A stretch of DNA of 64,000 nt, taken from assembly GCA_000435635.1 (NCBI GenBank), contig FR882149.1, positions 24,408-88,407 of the forward strand, read 5' to 3'. Positions 28,301 to 36,041 of this stretch are shown piece after piece; position 1 is the stretch's first letter, and every line of letters begins with the position of its first letter. The position numbers and the translations under genes are program-made. The notes under the pieces were generated by a model. The model worked only from the letters and a program-made list of their open reading frames with translations. It was not told the DNA's origin and did no database searches. This DNA comes from Prevotella sp. CAG:1320 (GTDB lineage: Bacteria; Bacteroidota; Bacteroidia; Bacteroidales; Bacteroidaceae).

Positions 28301-28557
28301 AATATGCCATCGGGACGCTCTTTCTCTATCACACGCTCCACGAAATAAGGCTGAACGGGCAGGAAATAAATCCTGTCGGCCACATTCTCGGAAGTTTGTA
28401 CAGTGGCGATATTAGGATTGATGAGCACAGTCTCCACGCCCTCTTCCTTCAAAGCCTTCAAGGCCTGGGAACCAGAGTAGTCAAACTCACCAGCCTCACC
28501 TATCTTCAACGCTCCTGAACCCAGTAGCAATACTTTCTTGATATCTTGGTCTTTCAT
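25333..28557 (-). CDS. carB: Carbamoyl-phosphate synthase large subunit
   Basis: Makes carbamoyl phosphate from ammonia, bicarbonate and two ATP for pyrimidine and arginine synthesis. 1074 residues: two homologous ATP-grasp halves (first from [20 protein letters not shown]; second from about 555, [20 protein letters not shown]), then a C-terminal MGS-like allosteric domain (about 935-1074). Catalytic and metal-binding blocks [20 protein letters not shown] and [16 protein letters not shown] are intact. It follows carA by 9 bp. Confidence 0.97.
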   Translation of the reverse strand: [1074 protein letters not shown]

Positions 28558-28566
28558 CTGTCTCGC

Positions 28567-29643
28567 TTATTTTAAGTAACCTACGAATTTGTCAAATATC
28601 CACTCGGTATCCACTGGTCCTGAGCACGCCTCGGGGTGGAACTGGCTGGAAAACCAAGGATTCGTCTTATGGCGAATACCTTCATTGGAGCCGTCGTTCA
28701 TGTTGACAAATAGCTCCTCCCAGTCCGCACCCAATGTCTTGGCGTTGACGGCATAGCCATGATTCTGGCTCGTGACATAGCAGCGATTGGTACCTACCAT
28801 GCGCACAGGCTGGTTGTGGGAACGGTGGCCATATTTCAACTTATAAATCTGCGCACCCCCAGCCTTGGACAGCAACTGGTTGCCCATGCAAATGCCGCAA
28901 ATGGGCTTCACGCTCATATCCATCTGCTTGCGAATGACGTTCACGGCATCCTCGCACATATCCGGGTCACCAGGACCATTGGCCAAGAAGAGCCCATCGA
29001 AGTCCATGCCAGTGTAATCATAGTTCCAAGGCACTCGAATGACTTCCACGCCCCTGTTGACCAAGCAACGGATAATATTCATCTTCACGCCACAATCCAC
29101 GAGCACCACCTTCTTGCCGGCACCCTCGTTGTAGCGTATCACTTGCTTACAGCTCACTTGATCCACGAAGTTCACGCCCTCATAATCAGCCTCGGGAATA
29201 TTATCAGGCTCATCATCGAAGAGAATCTTGCCCATCATGACCCCATGCTCTCTCAGCACCTTGGTCAGCTCGCGGGTATCTATGCCCGTAATACCTGTAA
29301 CCTTCTCCCTATTCAACCATTGAGAAAGGCTCTCCACCGCATTCCAATGGCTGTAGTTCGCACTGTAGTCGCTCACGATAATGGCTGAGGCATATATCTT
29401 GTCACTCTCCATGAAAGTGGGTATCCCATTCTTCTCTATCGTGAAAGGAGGAACACCATAGTTGCCTACCAGAGGATAAGTGAGCACCATCAACTGCCCC
29501 GCGTAAGAGGGATCAGTAAGGCTCTCTGGATATCCTATCATCGCGGTGTTGAACACCACTTCACCCGCTACGGGGGCATCATATCCAAACGACTTTCCAT
29601 GGAATTTCGTTCCATCGCTCAGTACCAAGGTCACTTTCTTCAT
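28567..29643 (-). CDS. carA: Carbamoyl-phosphate synthase small subunit
   Basis: Class I glutamine amidotransferase subunit that supplies ammonia to CarB. 358 residues. N-terminal CPSase domain from TLVLSDGTKFHGKSFG. C-terminal triad amidotransferase with the nucleophile cysteine in GICMGNQLL, then YGHRSHNQPV, and the histidine/glutamate in FHPEACSGP. Full length; 9 bp upstream of carB and 48 bp downstream of the PurF-like gene. Confidence 0.97.
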   Translation of the reverse strand: MKKVTLVLSDGTKFHGKSFGYDAPVAGEVVFNTAMIGYPESLTDPSYAGQLMVLTYPLVGNYGVPPFTIEKNGIPTFMESDKIYASAIIVSDYSANYSHWNAVESLSQWLNREKVTGITGIDTRELTKVLREHGVMMGKILFDDEPDNIPEADYEGVNFVDQVSCKQVIRYNEGAGKKVVLVDCGVKMNIIRCLVNRGVEVIRVPWNYDYTGMDFDGLFLANGPGDPDMCEDAVNVIRKQMDMSVKPICGICMGNQLLSKAGGAQIYKLKYGHRSHNQPVRMVGTNRCYVTSQNHGYAVNAKTLGADWEELFVNMNDGSNEGIRHKTNPWFSSQFHPEACSGPVDTEWIFDKFVGYLK

Positions 29644-29691
29644 CGCTGTATCTCAAATTTACTTCTTTATTATATATATGAATAGAAGGAT

Positions 29692-31578
29692 TTATTCCAC
29701 ACCATGAGTATGCTCCATATAGTTGATAAAAGCCTGGTTGCAAAGTCTCGTACCACCAGGCGTGGGGAACTTACCCGTAAAATACCAATCGCCCTTGTGG
29801 TTGGGAATAGCCTCGTGCAAACCCTCGATACTTTGGTACACCAACTCAATGGGGGTCGTCACGCCCTCCGGGCGCAACATCTCCACGATTTTATGGTTAA
29901 TCTCATCAACGGTGAAAGGCGCGTAAATGTCCCTCACCCTGTTCACCATCTCCTCTACAGGCTTCTGCAACTCAGCCTTGCAAGCGGCATAAGTATCTTT
30001 CAACAGGGAGTCCATCCCTCTATCTTTCAGCAAAGCCACCGTGGCGCGGAACACACAGAATTCCTCCAGCCTGGCCATGTCTATACCATAATAGTCGGGA
30101 TAGCGTATCTGCGGCGCACTGGAGACAATGACCATCTTGCGAGGATGCAACCTGTCGAGTATACGGAGAATGCTCTCCTTAAGCGTGGTTCCACGCACGA
30201 TGGAGTCGTCTATAATGACCAGGTTGTCCACGTAGGGAGTCAGACTGCCATATGTCACGTCATAGACATGGCGGGCCAAGTCGTTGCGCGAGTTGCCCTC
30301 AGTGATGAAAGTGCGCAGTTTGATGTCTTTCCAGGCCACTTTCTCCGAGCGCACATAACTGTTCATGAGCTTGCGCAACTCCTCCCGGCTGGGCTTGTGG
30401 TCCAGGTTGGCGATATAGTCTATCTTCTTCTCGTTCAGGTAACTCTTGAAACCGCCCAACATGCCATAATAAGCCATCTCAGCTGTATTGGGAATATAAG
30501 AGAACACAGTGTGTTCCACGTCGTAGTCTATGGCTTTGAGGATGGGCTCGGTCAACTGCTCACCCAATTTCCGCCGTTCTTGATAGATGTCCCTGTCAGA
30601 ACCGCGGCTGAAATAGATACGCTCGAAAGAGCAGGCGGAGTCACCCCGTTGGTCCAAAATGCGTTCCACGCGGCATTCCCCTTTCCTGTTCACCAGCAAT
30701 GACATGCCAGGCTTCAGTTCTTGTATGTCTTCCGTCTCCAAGTCAAAGGTGGTCTGCAGCACAGGCCGCTCGCTGGCCAGAGCCACTATCTCTTCGTCTT
30801 GATAGTAAAAAGCGGGCCTAATGCCCCAAGGGTCACGCATGGAGAACATCTCGCCCGAGCCAGTGATGCCACACACCACATATCCGCCGTCAAAACCTTC
30901 CATGGTGGTCTTCAACACGTTCTCCATCTTCACATGGTCTTCTATATAGCGGGTGATGTCAGTGTGTTGCAGTCCCAGTCGTTTAGCTTCCTCGAAGTTT
31001 CTTTCCACCTCGCGGTCAAGCCTGTGACCCATTAGTTCCAACATGATGTAGCTGTCGCTATAGATACGGGGACACTGTCCTTGCTCGGTAAGCCTGTCGA
31101 ATATCTGCTCTATATTGGTCATGTTGAAATTGCCGCAAAGACAGAGGTTCTTGGCTTTCCAGTTGTTGCGGCGCAAGAATGGGTGTACGTAGCTGAGCCC
31201 ACTCTTTCCCGTGGTGCTGTAACGCAAGTGCCCCATGTAAAGCTCTCCAGCGAACGGGAGATGCTCCCGGGCATAAACAGGGTCGGAAATCAAGCCAGGC
31301 TCTAGTCCCTTGAACTTCTTTCCCACGAGTCCGAATATCTCGGTGATAGCGTTGCTGCCCTCGGCGCGTTCACGGAACATATACTCATGACCCGGCTCGG
31401 ACTCCAGTTTCACGCAAGCCAATCCGGCTCCTTCCTGTCCGCGGTTGTGCTGCTTCTCCATCATCAAGTATAGCTTGTTGATGCCATACATCCATGTGCC
31501 ATACTTCTGCTGGTAATACTCCAAGGGCTTCAACAGCCTAATCATCGCGACACCGCATTCATGCTTCAGTGGTTCCAT
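29692..31578 (-). CDS. Amidophosphoribosyltransferase-like protein, long form
   Basis: A 628-residue class II glutamine amidotransferase joined to a phosphoribosyltransferase, as in PurF, the first step of purine synthesis. The nucleophile would be Cys8 (MEPLKHECGVAM), requiring removal of a short propeptide as in Bacillus PurF. The PRPP loop is VIIDDSIVRGTT near residue 447. Classical PurF is about 500 residues. This form has insertions in the N-terminal domain and a C-terminal extension of about 100 residues (EINHKIVEMLRPEGVTTPIE onward), a variant common in Bacteroidales. Whether it is the main PurF or a specialised paralogue is unknown. It lies between glmS and carA. Confidence 0.85.
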   Translation of the reverse strand: MEPLKHECGVAMIRLLKPLEYYQQKYGTWMYGINKLYLMMEKQHNRGQEGAGLACVKLESEPGHEYMFRERAEGSNAITEIFGLVGKKFKGLEPGLISDPVYAREHLPFAGELYMGHLRYSTTGKSGLSYVHPFLRRNNWKAKNLCLCGNFNMTNIEQIFDRLTEQGQCPRIYSDSYIMLELMGHRLDREVERNFEEAKRLGLQHTDITRYIEDHVKMENVLKTTMEGFDGGYVVCGITGSGEMFSMRDPWGIRPAFYYQDEEIVALASERPVLQTTFDLETEDIQELKPGMSLLVNRKGECRVERILDQRGDSACSFERIYFSRGSDRDIYQERRKLGEQLTEPILKAIDYDVEHTVFSYIPNTAEMAYYGMLGGFKSYLNEKKIDYIANLDHKPSREELRKLMNSYVRSEKVAWKDIKLRTFITEGNSRNDLARHVYDVTYGSLTPYVDNLVIIDDSIVRGTTLKESILRILDRLHPRKMVIVSSAPQIRYPDYYGIDMARLEEFCVFRATVALLKDRGMDSLLKDTYAACKAELQKPVEEMVNRVRDIYAPFTVDEINHKIVEMLRPEGVTTPIELVYQSIEGLHEAIPNHKGDWYFTGKFPTPGGTRLCNQAFINYMEHTHGVE

Positions 31579-31614
31579 CTCTTTCTCTTTATGCTTGGTT
31601 ATCCTTTTGTCTTG

Positions 31615-33465
31615 TTATTCCACGGTAACTGACTTCGCCAAGTTCCTGGGCTGATCCACGTCCTTGCCCTTGCAGACAGCTATATGATAGGCCAACAATT
31701 GCAAGGGGACAGTGGCTATCAGCGGCTCCAGGCACTCCAACGTGTCAGGCAGTTCTATCACCTCATCGGCTATCTTGCTGATGGTCTCGTCGCCCTTGGT
31801 GACCAGGGCTATCACCTTGCCCTTGCGAGCCTTGATTTCCTGTATGTTGGAGAGCACTTTCTCATACATGGCGTTGTGGGTGGCTATCACTACCACAGGC
31901 ATATCGGAATCTATCAACGCAATGGGGCCGTGCTTCATCTCCGCGGCGGGATAGCCCTCGGCGTGGATATAGCTGATTTCCTTTAATTTCAAGGCTCCTT
32001 CCAGTGCCACAGGATAGCTGTACCCCCTGCCTAAATACAGGAAGTTATGGGCATATGTGAAAGTACGGCTAAGGTCGGCTATCTTGTTGTTGAGCCCCAA
32101 CACCTCGTTAATCCTGGCGGGTACATTCCAAAGCCCCTGGGCTATGGCTTGGTATTCCGCCTCACCGATAGTGCCTTTCTCCTTGCCAATAGCCAACGCC
32201 AACAACGTGAGCACCGTCACCTGGCCAGTGAAGGCCTTGGTGCTGGCTACGCCAATTTCCGGACCCACATGGATATAGGTGCCCGTATCTGTGGCACGGG
32301 CTATGCTGGAGGCGATGGCGTTGCAGACACCATAAATGAAAGCGCCATTGCGCTTGGCCAATTCCACTGCCGCCAAAGTGTCAGCGGTCTCACCACTCTG
32401 CGAAATGGCTATGATCACATCATCGGAGGTGACTACAGGATTGCGATAACGGAACTCACTGGCATACTCCACTTCCACGGGTATGCGGCAGTAGCTCTCT
32501 ATGAGCTGCTTGCCTATCAGGCCAGCGTGCCAAGAAGTCCCGCAAGCCACGATAATGAAACGCTTGGCGTTCACCAGCCTGTCACGATAATCCGTGATGG
32601 CACTCAAGACCACATCCATGCCATTGGGCGTAGAAACCACCCTGCCTCTCATGCAGTTTGTAAGACATTCCGGCTGCTCAAATATCTCCTTGAGCATGAA
32701 GTGGGGAAAACCACCTTTCTCTATCTGGCCTAAGTCAAGGTCTACAGTCTGCACCTCCGGACTGAGCTTCACGTTGAGTATATTCACCACCTTGAGCTCC
32801 TCGCCTTGTCTCATCACGGCGATGTTTCCATCTTCAAGGTACACAACTTTGTCAGTGTACTCTATGATGGGGCTGGCATCTGAGCCTAGGAAAAATTCCC
32901 CGTCGCCAATACCCACCACAAGGGGACTCTGCTTGCGTGCGGCGATAATTTGCCTAGGTTCCCGCTTGTCGATAACCGCGATGGCATAGGCTCCTATCAC
33001 TTGCCTGAGGGCTACCTGCACACTAGTGAGCAGGTCAAGGCCCTTCTTCACCTGGATGTACTCTATCAACTGCACGAGTACCTCGGTATCGGTATCGCTC
33101 TCGAAACGCACGCCTTTCGCCATCAAGTTGCGCTTGATGGCGGCATAGTTCTCTATGATACCATTATGGATGATGACTAAGTTGCGGGATGAAGAATAAT
33201 GGGGATGGGCATTGCGGGAAGAAGGTTCGCCATGGGTCGCCCATCGGGTATGGGCGATGCCTACACTGCCCGTGACATCCTTGTCTTCGCAATAAGCCTC
33301 CAGGTCGGAGACCTTCCCCTTGGTTTTGTATACACTCAAGTTGCCGTTGTCATTGACCAATGCCACGCCAGCGGAGTCGTAGCCCCTGTATTCCAGTCTC
33401 TTGAGTCCTTTCAGCAATATGGGGAAGGCTTCTCTCTTCCCCAGGTATCCTACTATGCCACACAT
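31615..33465 (-). CDS. glmS: Glutamine-fructose-6-phosphate aminotransferase
   Basis: Makes glucosamine-6-phosphate for peptidoglycan and LPS. 616 residues: class II amidotransferase domain with Cys2 exposed by methionine removal (MCGIVGYLGKR), then two SIS sugar-isomerase domains (ACGTSWHAGLIGKQ near 300 and GRGYSYPVALEGALKLKE near 475), ending in the usual KSVTVE. I see no glmS ribozyme or other structured leader in the 74 bp upstream. First gene of the glutamine-amidotransferase cluster. Confidence 0.96.
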   Translation of the reverse strand: MCGIVGYLGKREAFPILLKGLKRLEYRGYDSAGVALVNDNGNLSVYKTKGKVSDLEAYCEDKDVTGSVGIAHTRWATHGEPSSRNAHPHYSSSRNLVIIHNGIIENYAAIKRNLMAKGVRFESDTDTEVLVQLIEYIQVKKGLDLLTSVQVALRQVIGAYAIAVIDKREPRQIIAARKQSPLVVGIGDGEFFLGSDASPIIEYTDKVVYLEDGNIAVMRQGEELKVVNILNVKLSPEVQTVDLDLGQIEKGGFPHFMLKEIFEQPECLTNCMRGRVVSTPNGMDVVLSAITDYRDRLVNAKRFIIVACGTSWHAGLIGKQLIESYCRIPVEVEYASEFRYRNPVVTSDDVIIAISQSGETADTLAAVELAKRNGAFIYGVCNAIASSIARATDTGTYIHVGPEIGVASTKAFTGQVTVLTLLALAIGKEKGTIGEAEYQAIAQGLWNVPARINEVLGLNNKIADLSRTFTYAHNFLYLGRGYSYPVALEGALKLKEISYIHAEGYPAAEMKHGPIALIDSDMPVVVIATHNAMYEKVLSNIQEIKARKGKVIALVTKGDETISKIADEVIELPDTLECLEPLIATVPLQLLAYHIAVCKGKDVDQPRNLAKSVTVE

Positions 33466-33539
33466 GCACCTTTATATATTATATATATGTATTGTATCGT
33501 GAAGGATTATCTGCTTGCCATACCCTCCGGGCTTTTCCC

Positions 33540-34340
33540 TTACTTCAATATATTCACCACGAGGGCCGCCACGGAAGTGAGTATGCTGGCAAACGAGAAC
33601 CACAGTTGAGTAGCCTGGCCGATGGAGGCGTTTTGCGTCTTCACGGAGTTTGGCTCCACGTAGAGTATGTCGTTTTGCTGCAAGTAGTAGTAAGGAGAGT
33701 TGATGATATTGGCATCATTGAGGTTCAGGCGGTATATATGCTTCTCGCCCTGCGCGTCCTCACGAATGAGCATCACGTTCTCGCGCTTGCCGTATACCGT
33801 CAAGTCGCCACATTGGGCCAGTGCCTCTATCACGCTCATCTTCTCCGTAGGCACGGAGACTACGCCAGGCCGAGCCACTTCACCCGTCACGGTCACCCTG
33901 TAACTAGCCATTCGCACGGTCACGATAGGATTTTCCTCTTTTGCCATATAAGGAGCTATTTTCTCCCTTATCAAGGCCTCGCACTCAGTCTTCGTGAGCC
34001 CGCCCACATGCAAGCTACCTACCACGGGGAAGTCTATGCGCCCTTGGTTGTCCACCAAATAGGTCTGCAAGTTACCGCCACTAGTGGTGATCTGCCCGTT
34101 GGTACCCAGCGTCTGTGAAACGGACAAGTTAAATGGCTTGGCCGCCTCGGGATCCGTGGTATTCACGGTGATGGTCAGCTGGTCTTTGGGCATGATCTTG
34201 GCGTCATACAACATCCTGGATGCAGCTAAACTGATAGAATCCGCGTTTTGGAAATAAGCTACGTTCTTGGAGCTCGCACAACTTCCGAGCATCAACACGA
34301 CAGATACTGCCGCCAAGAGCGTGGGGAAAAACTTCTTCAT
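33540..34340 (-). CDS. Wza-like polysaccharide export lipoprotein
   Basis: A 266-residue outer-membrane polysaccharide export protein. Lipoprotein signal with lipobox cysteine (MLGSCASSKN near residue 21), a Poly_export domain (MPKDQLTITVNTTDPEAAKP near 50), SLBB-type repeats (RIDFPVVGSLHVGGLTKTE and VTVTGEVARPGVVSVPTEKM), and a C-terminal hydrophobic helix that could span the outer membrane. Normally followed by a Wzc-type tyrosine kinase and glycosyltransferases; here it stands alone, with glmS downstream and the toxin/terminase island just upstream. The rest of a capsule locus may have been lost or lie elsewhere. Confidence 0.88.
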   Translation of the reverse strand: MKKFFPTLLAAVSVVLMLGSCASSKNVAYFQNADSISLAASRMLYDAKIMPKDQLTITVNTTDPEAAKPFNLSVSQTLGTNGQITTSGGNLQTYLVDNQGRIDFPVVGSLHVGGLTKTECEALIREKIAPYMAKEENPIVTVRMASYRVTVTGEVARPGVVSVPTEKMSVIEALAQCGDLTVYGKRENVMLIREDAQGEKHIYRLNLNDANIINSPYYYLQQNDILYVEPNSVKTQNASIGQATQLWFSFASILTSVAALVVNILK

Positions 34341-34370
34341 CGCAATAAATAATATAGTTTATATTTTGCG

Positions 34371-34402
34371 CGAAGTTAGCGTTATTTTTCGAATACTGCA
34401 AA
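34371..34402 (-). promoter_or_regulatory. Promoter of the Wza-like gene
   Basis: On the minus strand TTTG (34399-34402), a 20-base spacer and TAACTTCG (34371-34378): a full Bacteroidetes promoter with one mismatch, 31 bp before the ATG. Confidence 0.55.
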
Positions 34403-34462
34403 TTTTAGAATGGATAATTGCCTTTTAAGGTATACGAATTTCCACGCACATCCGCCCGATAA

Positions 34463-34888
34463 GAGACGCGACACGGCAACCTGGCAAGAGACGCGGCGCG
34501 GCATGACGCGAGCGGCAAGCTCATCGACAAGTCAGACGAGGCGGCCAAAAAACTGGCAAGAAAGGGATTCCGGGTGTATCTAGACAGCGAGAAGAGCGAC
34601 AAGTTCAAGGCTTCCACTCCTGACGGAAAGATAGAGAAGTTTGCGATGGACGTAAAGACAATAGGCAAAACCGGGAAGTACATCATAAAGTCAACATTGG
34701 AGAAAGCTTCCAGGCAAGGAGCGCGCACCGTTGTGTTGATGCAGGGTACAAAGAAGATGACGAGGCAATACGTGGAAAGACAAATATCATTGTTCCAACA
34801 AAAGTCACCCAAAAGGGCCAGAGATAAGATGGAGTATGTGATAGTGGTTGGGGCAAGCGGGAACGTACACCGCCATAAACTAAAATGA
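34463..34888 (+). pseudogene. 5'-truncated CdiA-C-like toxin domain (toxin 1)
   Basis: An open frame from just after the TAA at 34460 to the TGA at 34886-34888, lacking an ATG; a GTG at 34574 is the first plausible start. It encodes ADEAAKKLARKGF-type helices (actual: DEAAKKLARKGFRVYLDSEK), then TPDGKIEKFAMDVKTIGKTG, a central basic helix and a VIVVGASGNVHRHK end. This is the layout of CdiA C-terminal nuclease toxins of the restriction-endonuclease-like fold. It is a paralogue of the gene at 35345-35866, which also ends GN(V/I)HRHK and carries the N-terminal tag that this copy lacks. No immunity gene is recognisable. Confidence 0.6.
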
Positions 34889-34973
34889 GCAGCACAGGTA
34901 TGCCCGTCTGCTCCGGTGGCGCACCCTTTCGGCGAATACAAATAGTTATCATACACCCAAGTGTCGGCGTTGC
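34880..34973 (-). ncRNA. Candidate convergent structured RNA R1
   Basis: A GC-rich segment between toxin 1 and the next tagged gene, with a promoter on the minus strand and no reading frame. It ends in a hairpin (GAGCAG at 34887-34892 pairing with CTGCTC at 34908-34913), then ATTTT. The hairpin overlaps the toxin 1 stop codon. Other short stems: GGTG/CACC and ACAC/GTGT. Predicted from sequence only. Confidence 0.4.
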
Positions 34974-34978
34974 GGGTA

Positions 34979-35008
34979 CAAAGGTAAGAATAATAAATTG
35001 GAAACAAG
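34979..35008 (-). promoter_or_regulatory. Promoter of candidate RNA R1
   Basis: On the minus strand CTTG (35005-35008), 18-base spacer, TACCTTTG (34979-34986). It points away from the tagged gene at 35034 and toward the 3' end of toxin 1. Confidence 0.5.
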
Positions 35009-35033
35009 AATGTTGAACAAAAAAATTAAGATT

Positions 35034-35345
35034 ATGGCAAAAACATCAGGAGGAGTAAGAGGAAGCTCAGGAAGAAGTACAAAAGGGCGTACCGGGCCAG
35101 GATTTACACAACCGATAGAGAACGAGGCGTTTTCCCGTAGTGCGGCACAATCATCGCCACAGTTGGAAGTAAGATATGTGGCGGTAGATAAGATTACTGG
35201 CAATGAAGTATCGAATCCACTTGCTGATGCCAATGCTGTACGGAAATGGATTGGCTTGCAAGAGCGAGACGACCGAAGGGATGGTGTGTATGAGCGCGAC
35301 AGCTATTATATCCGCGCAGTGAACGAGATTAGGAGACGCAGGTAA
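35034..35345 (+). CDS. MAKTSGGVR-tagged protein of unknown function
   Basis: A 103-residue basic protein that I do not recognise. It starts MAKTSGGVRGSSGRSTKG, sharing its first nine residues with three other genes of this island. The rest (EVRYVAVDKITGNEVSNPLA, then a charged RKWIGLQERDDRRDG helix) has no known motif. Its TAA overlaps the next ATG (TAATG), so the two are translationally coupled. An in-frame ATG eight codons upstream (35010) lies in a leader sequence also seen before 38363. The coupling suggests a partner of the following toxin-like protein, possibly its antitoxin; that is inference. Confidence 0.6.
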   Translation: MAKTSGGVRGSSGRSTKGRTGPGFTQPIENEAFSRSAAQSSPQLEVRYVAVDKITGNEVSNPLADANAVRKWIGLQERDDRRDGVYERDSYYIRAVNEIRRRR

Positions 35346-35866
35346 TGGCCAAGACTGCGGGCGGTGTCCGAACATACAAGCAAGGAAGTTCAACCTACCG
35401 GAAGCGGCAAGCGGAAGTAGAGGCCATGCGTGCCAGCGGTCGTTACTCCTCCGTGGAGATGGGCAAAGGCGGAGGCTATGTAGCTGTCGAGAAAAGCACG
35501 GCGAAACACAAGCCCGAAGAACTGGAGGCAGCCCGCATACTTGCAGACAAGGGGTACAAGGTGACGCTGAAGAATGAAGCCGGCCTTGGGCATAAGGTGA
35601 AAACGCCAGATGGCTATCTGTTCTCCGCGTCCTTTGAGCAACGTACTCCGCAAGGAAGCAGTATAAGCAATGTCAAAAACGCATTGGCTCATGCCAAGGA
35701 CAAGAACGCGGATGTTGCGGTCATCTATGACAAGAACCGATTATACAGCCGAAAGAATGTGGAAACCGGAATAAGACAATACGAGGCATTGAACAAATAC
35801 AGGTTTAAACAGGTAATCGTTATTTCATCGCATGGGAACATACACCGTCATAAGCACAATAAATAA
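35345..35866 (+). CDS. MAKTAGGVR-tagged CdiA-C-like nuclease toxin (toxin 2)
   Basis: A 173-residue protein. Residues 1-9 are the shared tag (MAKTAGGVR), followed by a linker of about 45 residues (EVEAMRASGRYSSVEMGKGG) and a C-terminal domain of about 120: PEELEAARILADKGYKVTLK, KTPDGYLFSASFEQRTP, an alanine-rich helix, and VIVISSHGNIHRHKHNK. This matches the CdiA C-terminal RNase or DNase pattern and toxin 1. It appears intact. No signal peptide or large delivery protein is attached. The nearby terminase genes suggest a phage or satellite origin; the activity is not proven. Confidence 0.6.
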   Translation: MAKTAGGVRTYKQGSSTYRKRQAEVEAMRASGRYSSVEMGKGGGYVAVEKSTAKHKPEELEAARILADKGYKVTLKNEAGLGHKVKTPDGYLFSASFEQRTPQGSSISNVKNALAHAKDKNADVAVIYDKNRLYSRKNVETGIRQYEALNKYRFKQVIVISSHGNIHRHKHNK

Positions 35867-35990
35867 AAAAGCGGTATCAAAAGACACCGCTCCAGTGGGA
35901 AATATGACTGGAATGACCCACACACCCGGTGACGTTGCAATGGCAACCAGCAAGGCGGAGGGTACCGGGCAACCACATCCGCGCTCCAGT
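35865..35990 (-). ncRNA. Candidate convergent structured RNA R2
   Basis: A GC-rich 130-bp gap with no ORF, a minus-strand promoter and a proper terminator: AGCGGTATC/GACACCGCT hairpin (35870-35891) followed by TTTTTT. Internal stems include GTTGC/GCAAC with a 4-base loop, GTGGG/CCCAC and GCGGA/TCCGC. CCAC(C/T)GGAGC precedes the last hairpin, as in R1. Its 3' end touches the toxin 2 stop. Predicted only. Confidence 0.5.
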
Positions 35991-35995
35991 GAGTG

Positions 35996-36025
35996 CAAAG
36001 ATAATTATTTTTAAACGAAAACAAG
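35996..36025 (-). promoter_or_regulatory. Promoter of candidate RNA R2
   Basis: On the minus strand CTTG (36022-36025), 18-base spacer, TATCTTTG (35996-36003). It is oriented away from the terminase genes and toward toxin 2. Confidence 0.55.
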
Positions 36026-36041
36026 CTGAAAACAAGCTAAA

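Noticed and set aside
33466-33539. glmS ribozyme or other riboswitch upstream of glmS
   Set aside because: The 74-bp gap is too short and AT-rich and shows no conserved ribozyme core; glmS ribozymes are not expected in this phylum.
34405-35007. Minus-strand frame of about 200 codons across the toxin 1 region
   Set aside because: Composition is that of a shadow; the plus-strand frame has clear toxin motifs and the minus-strand promoter there drives only a short structured segment.
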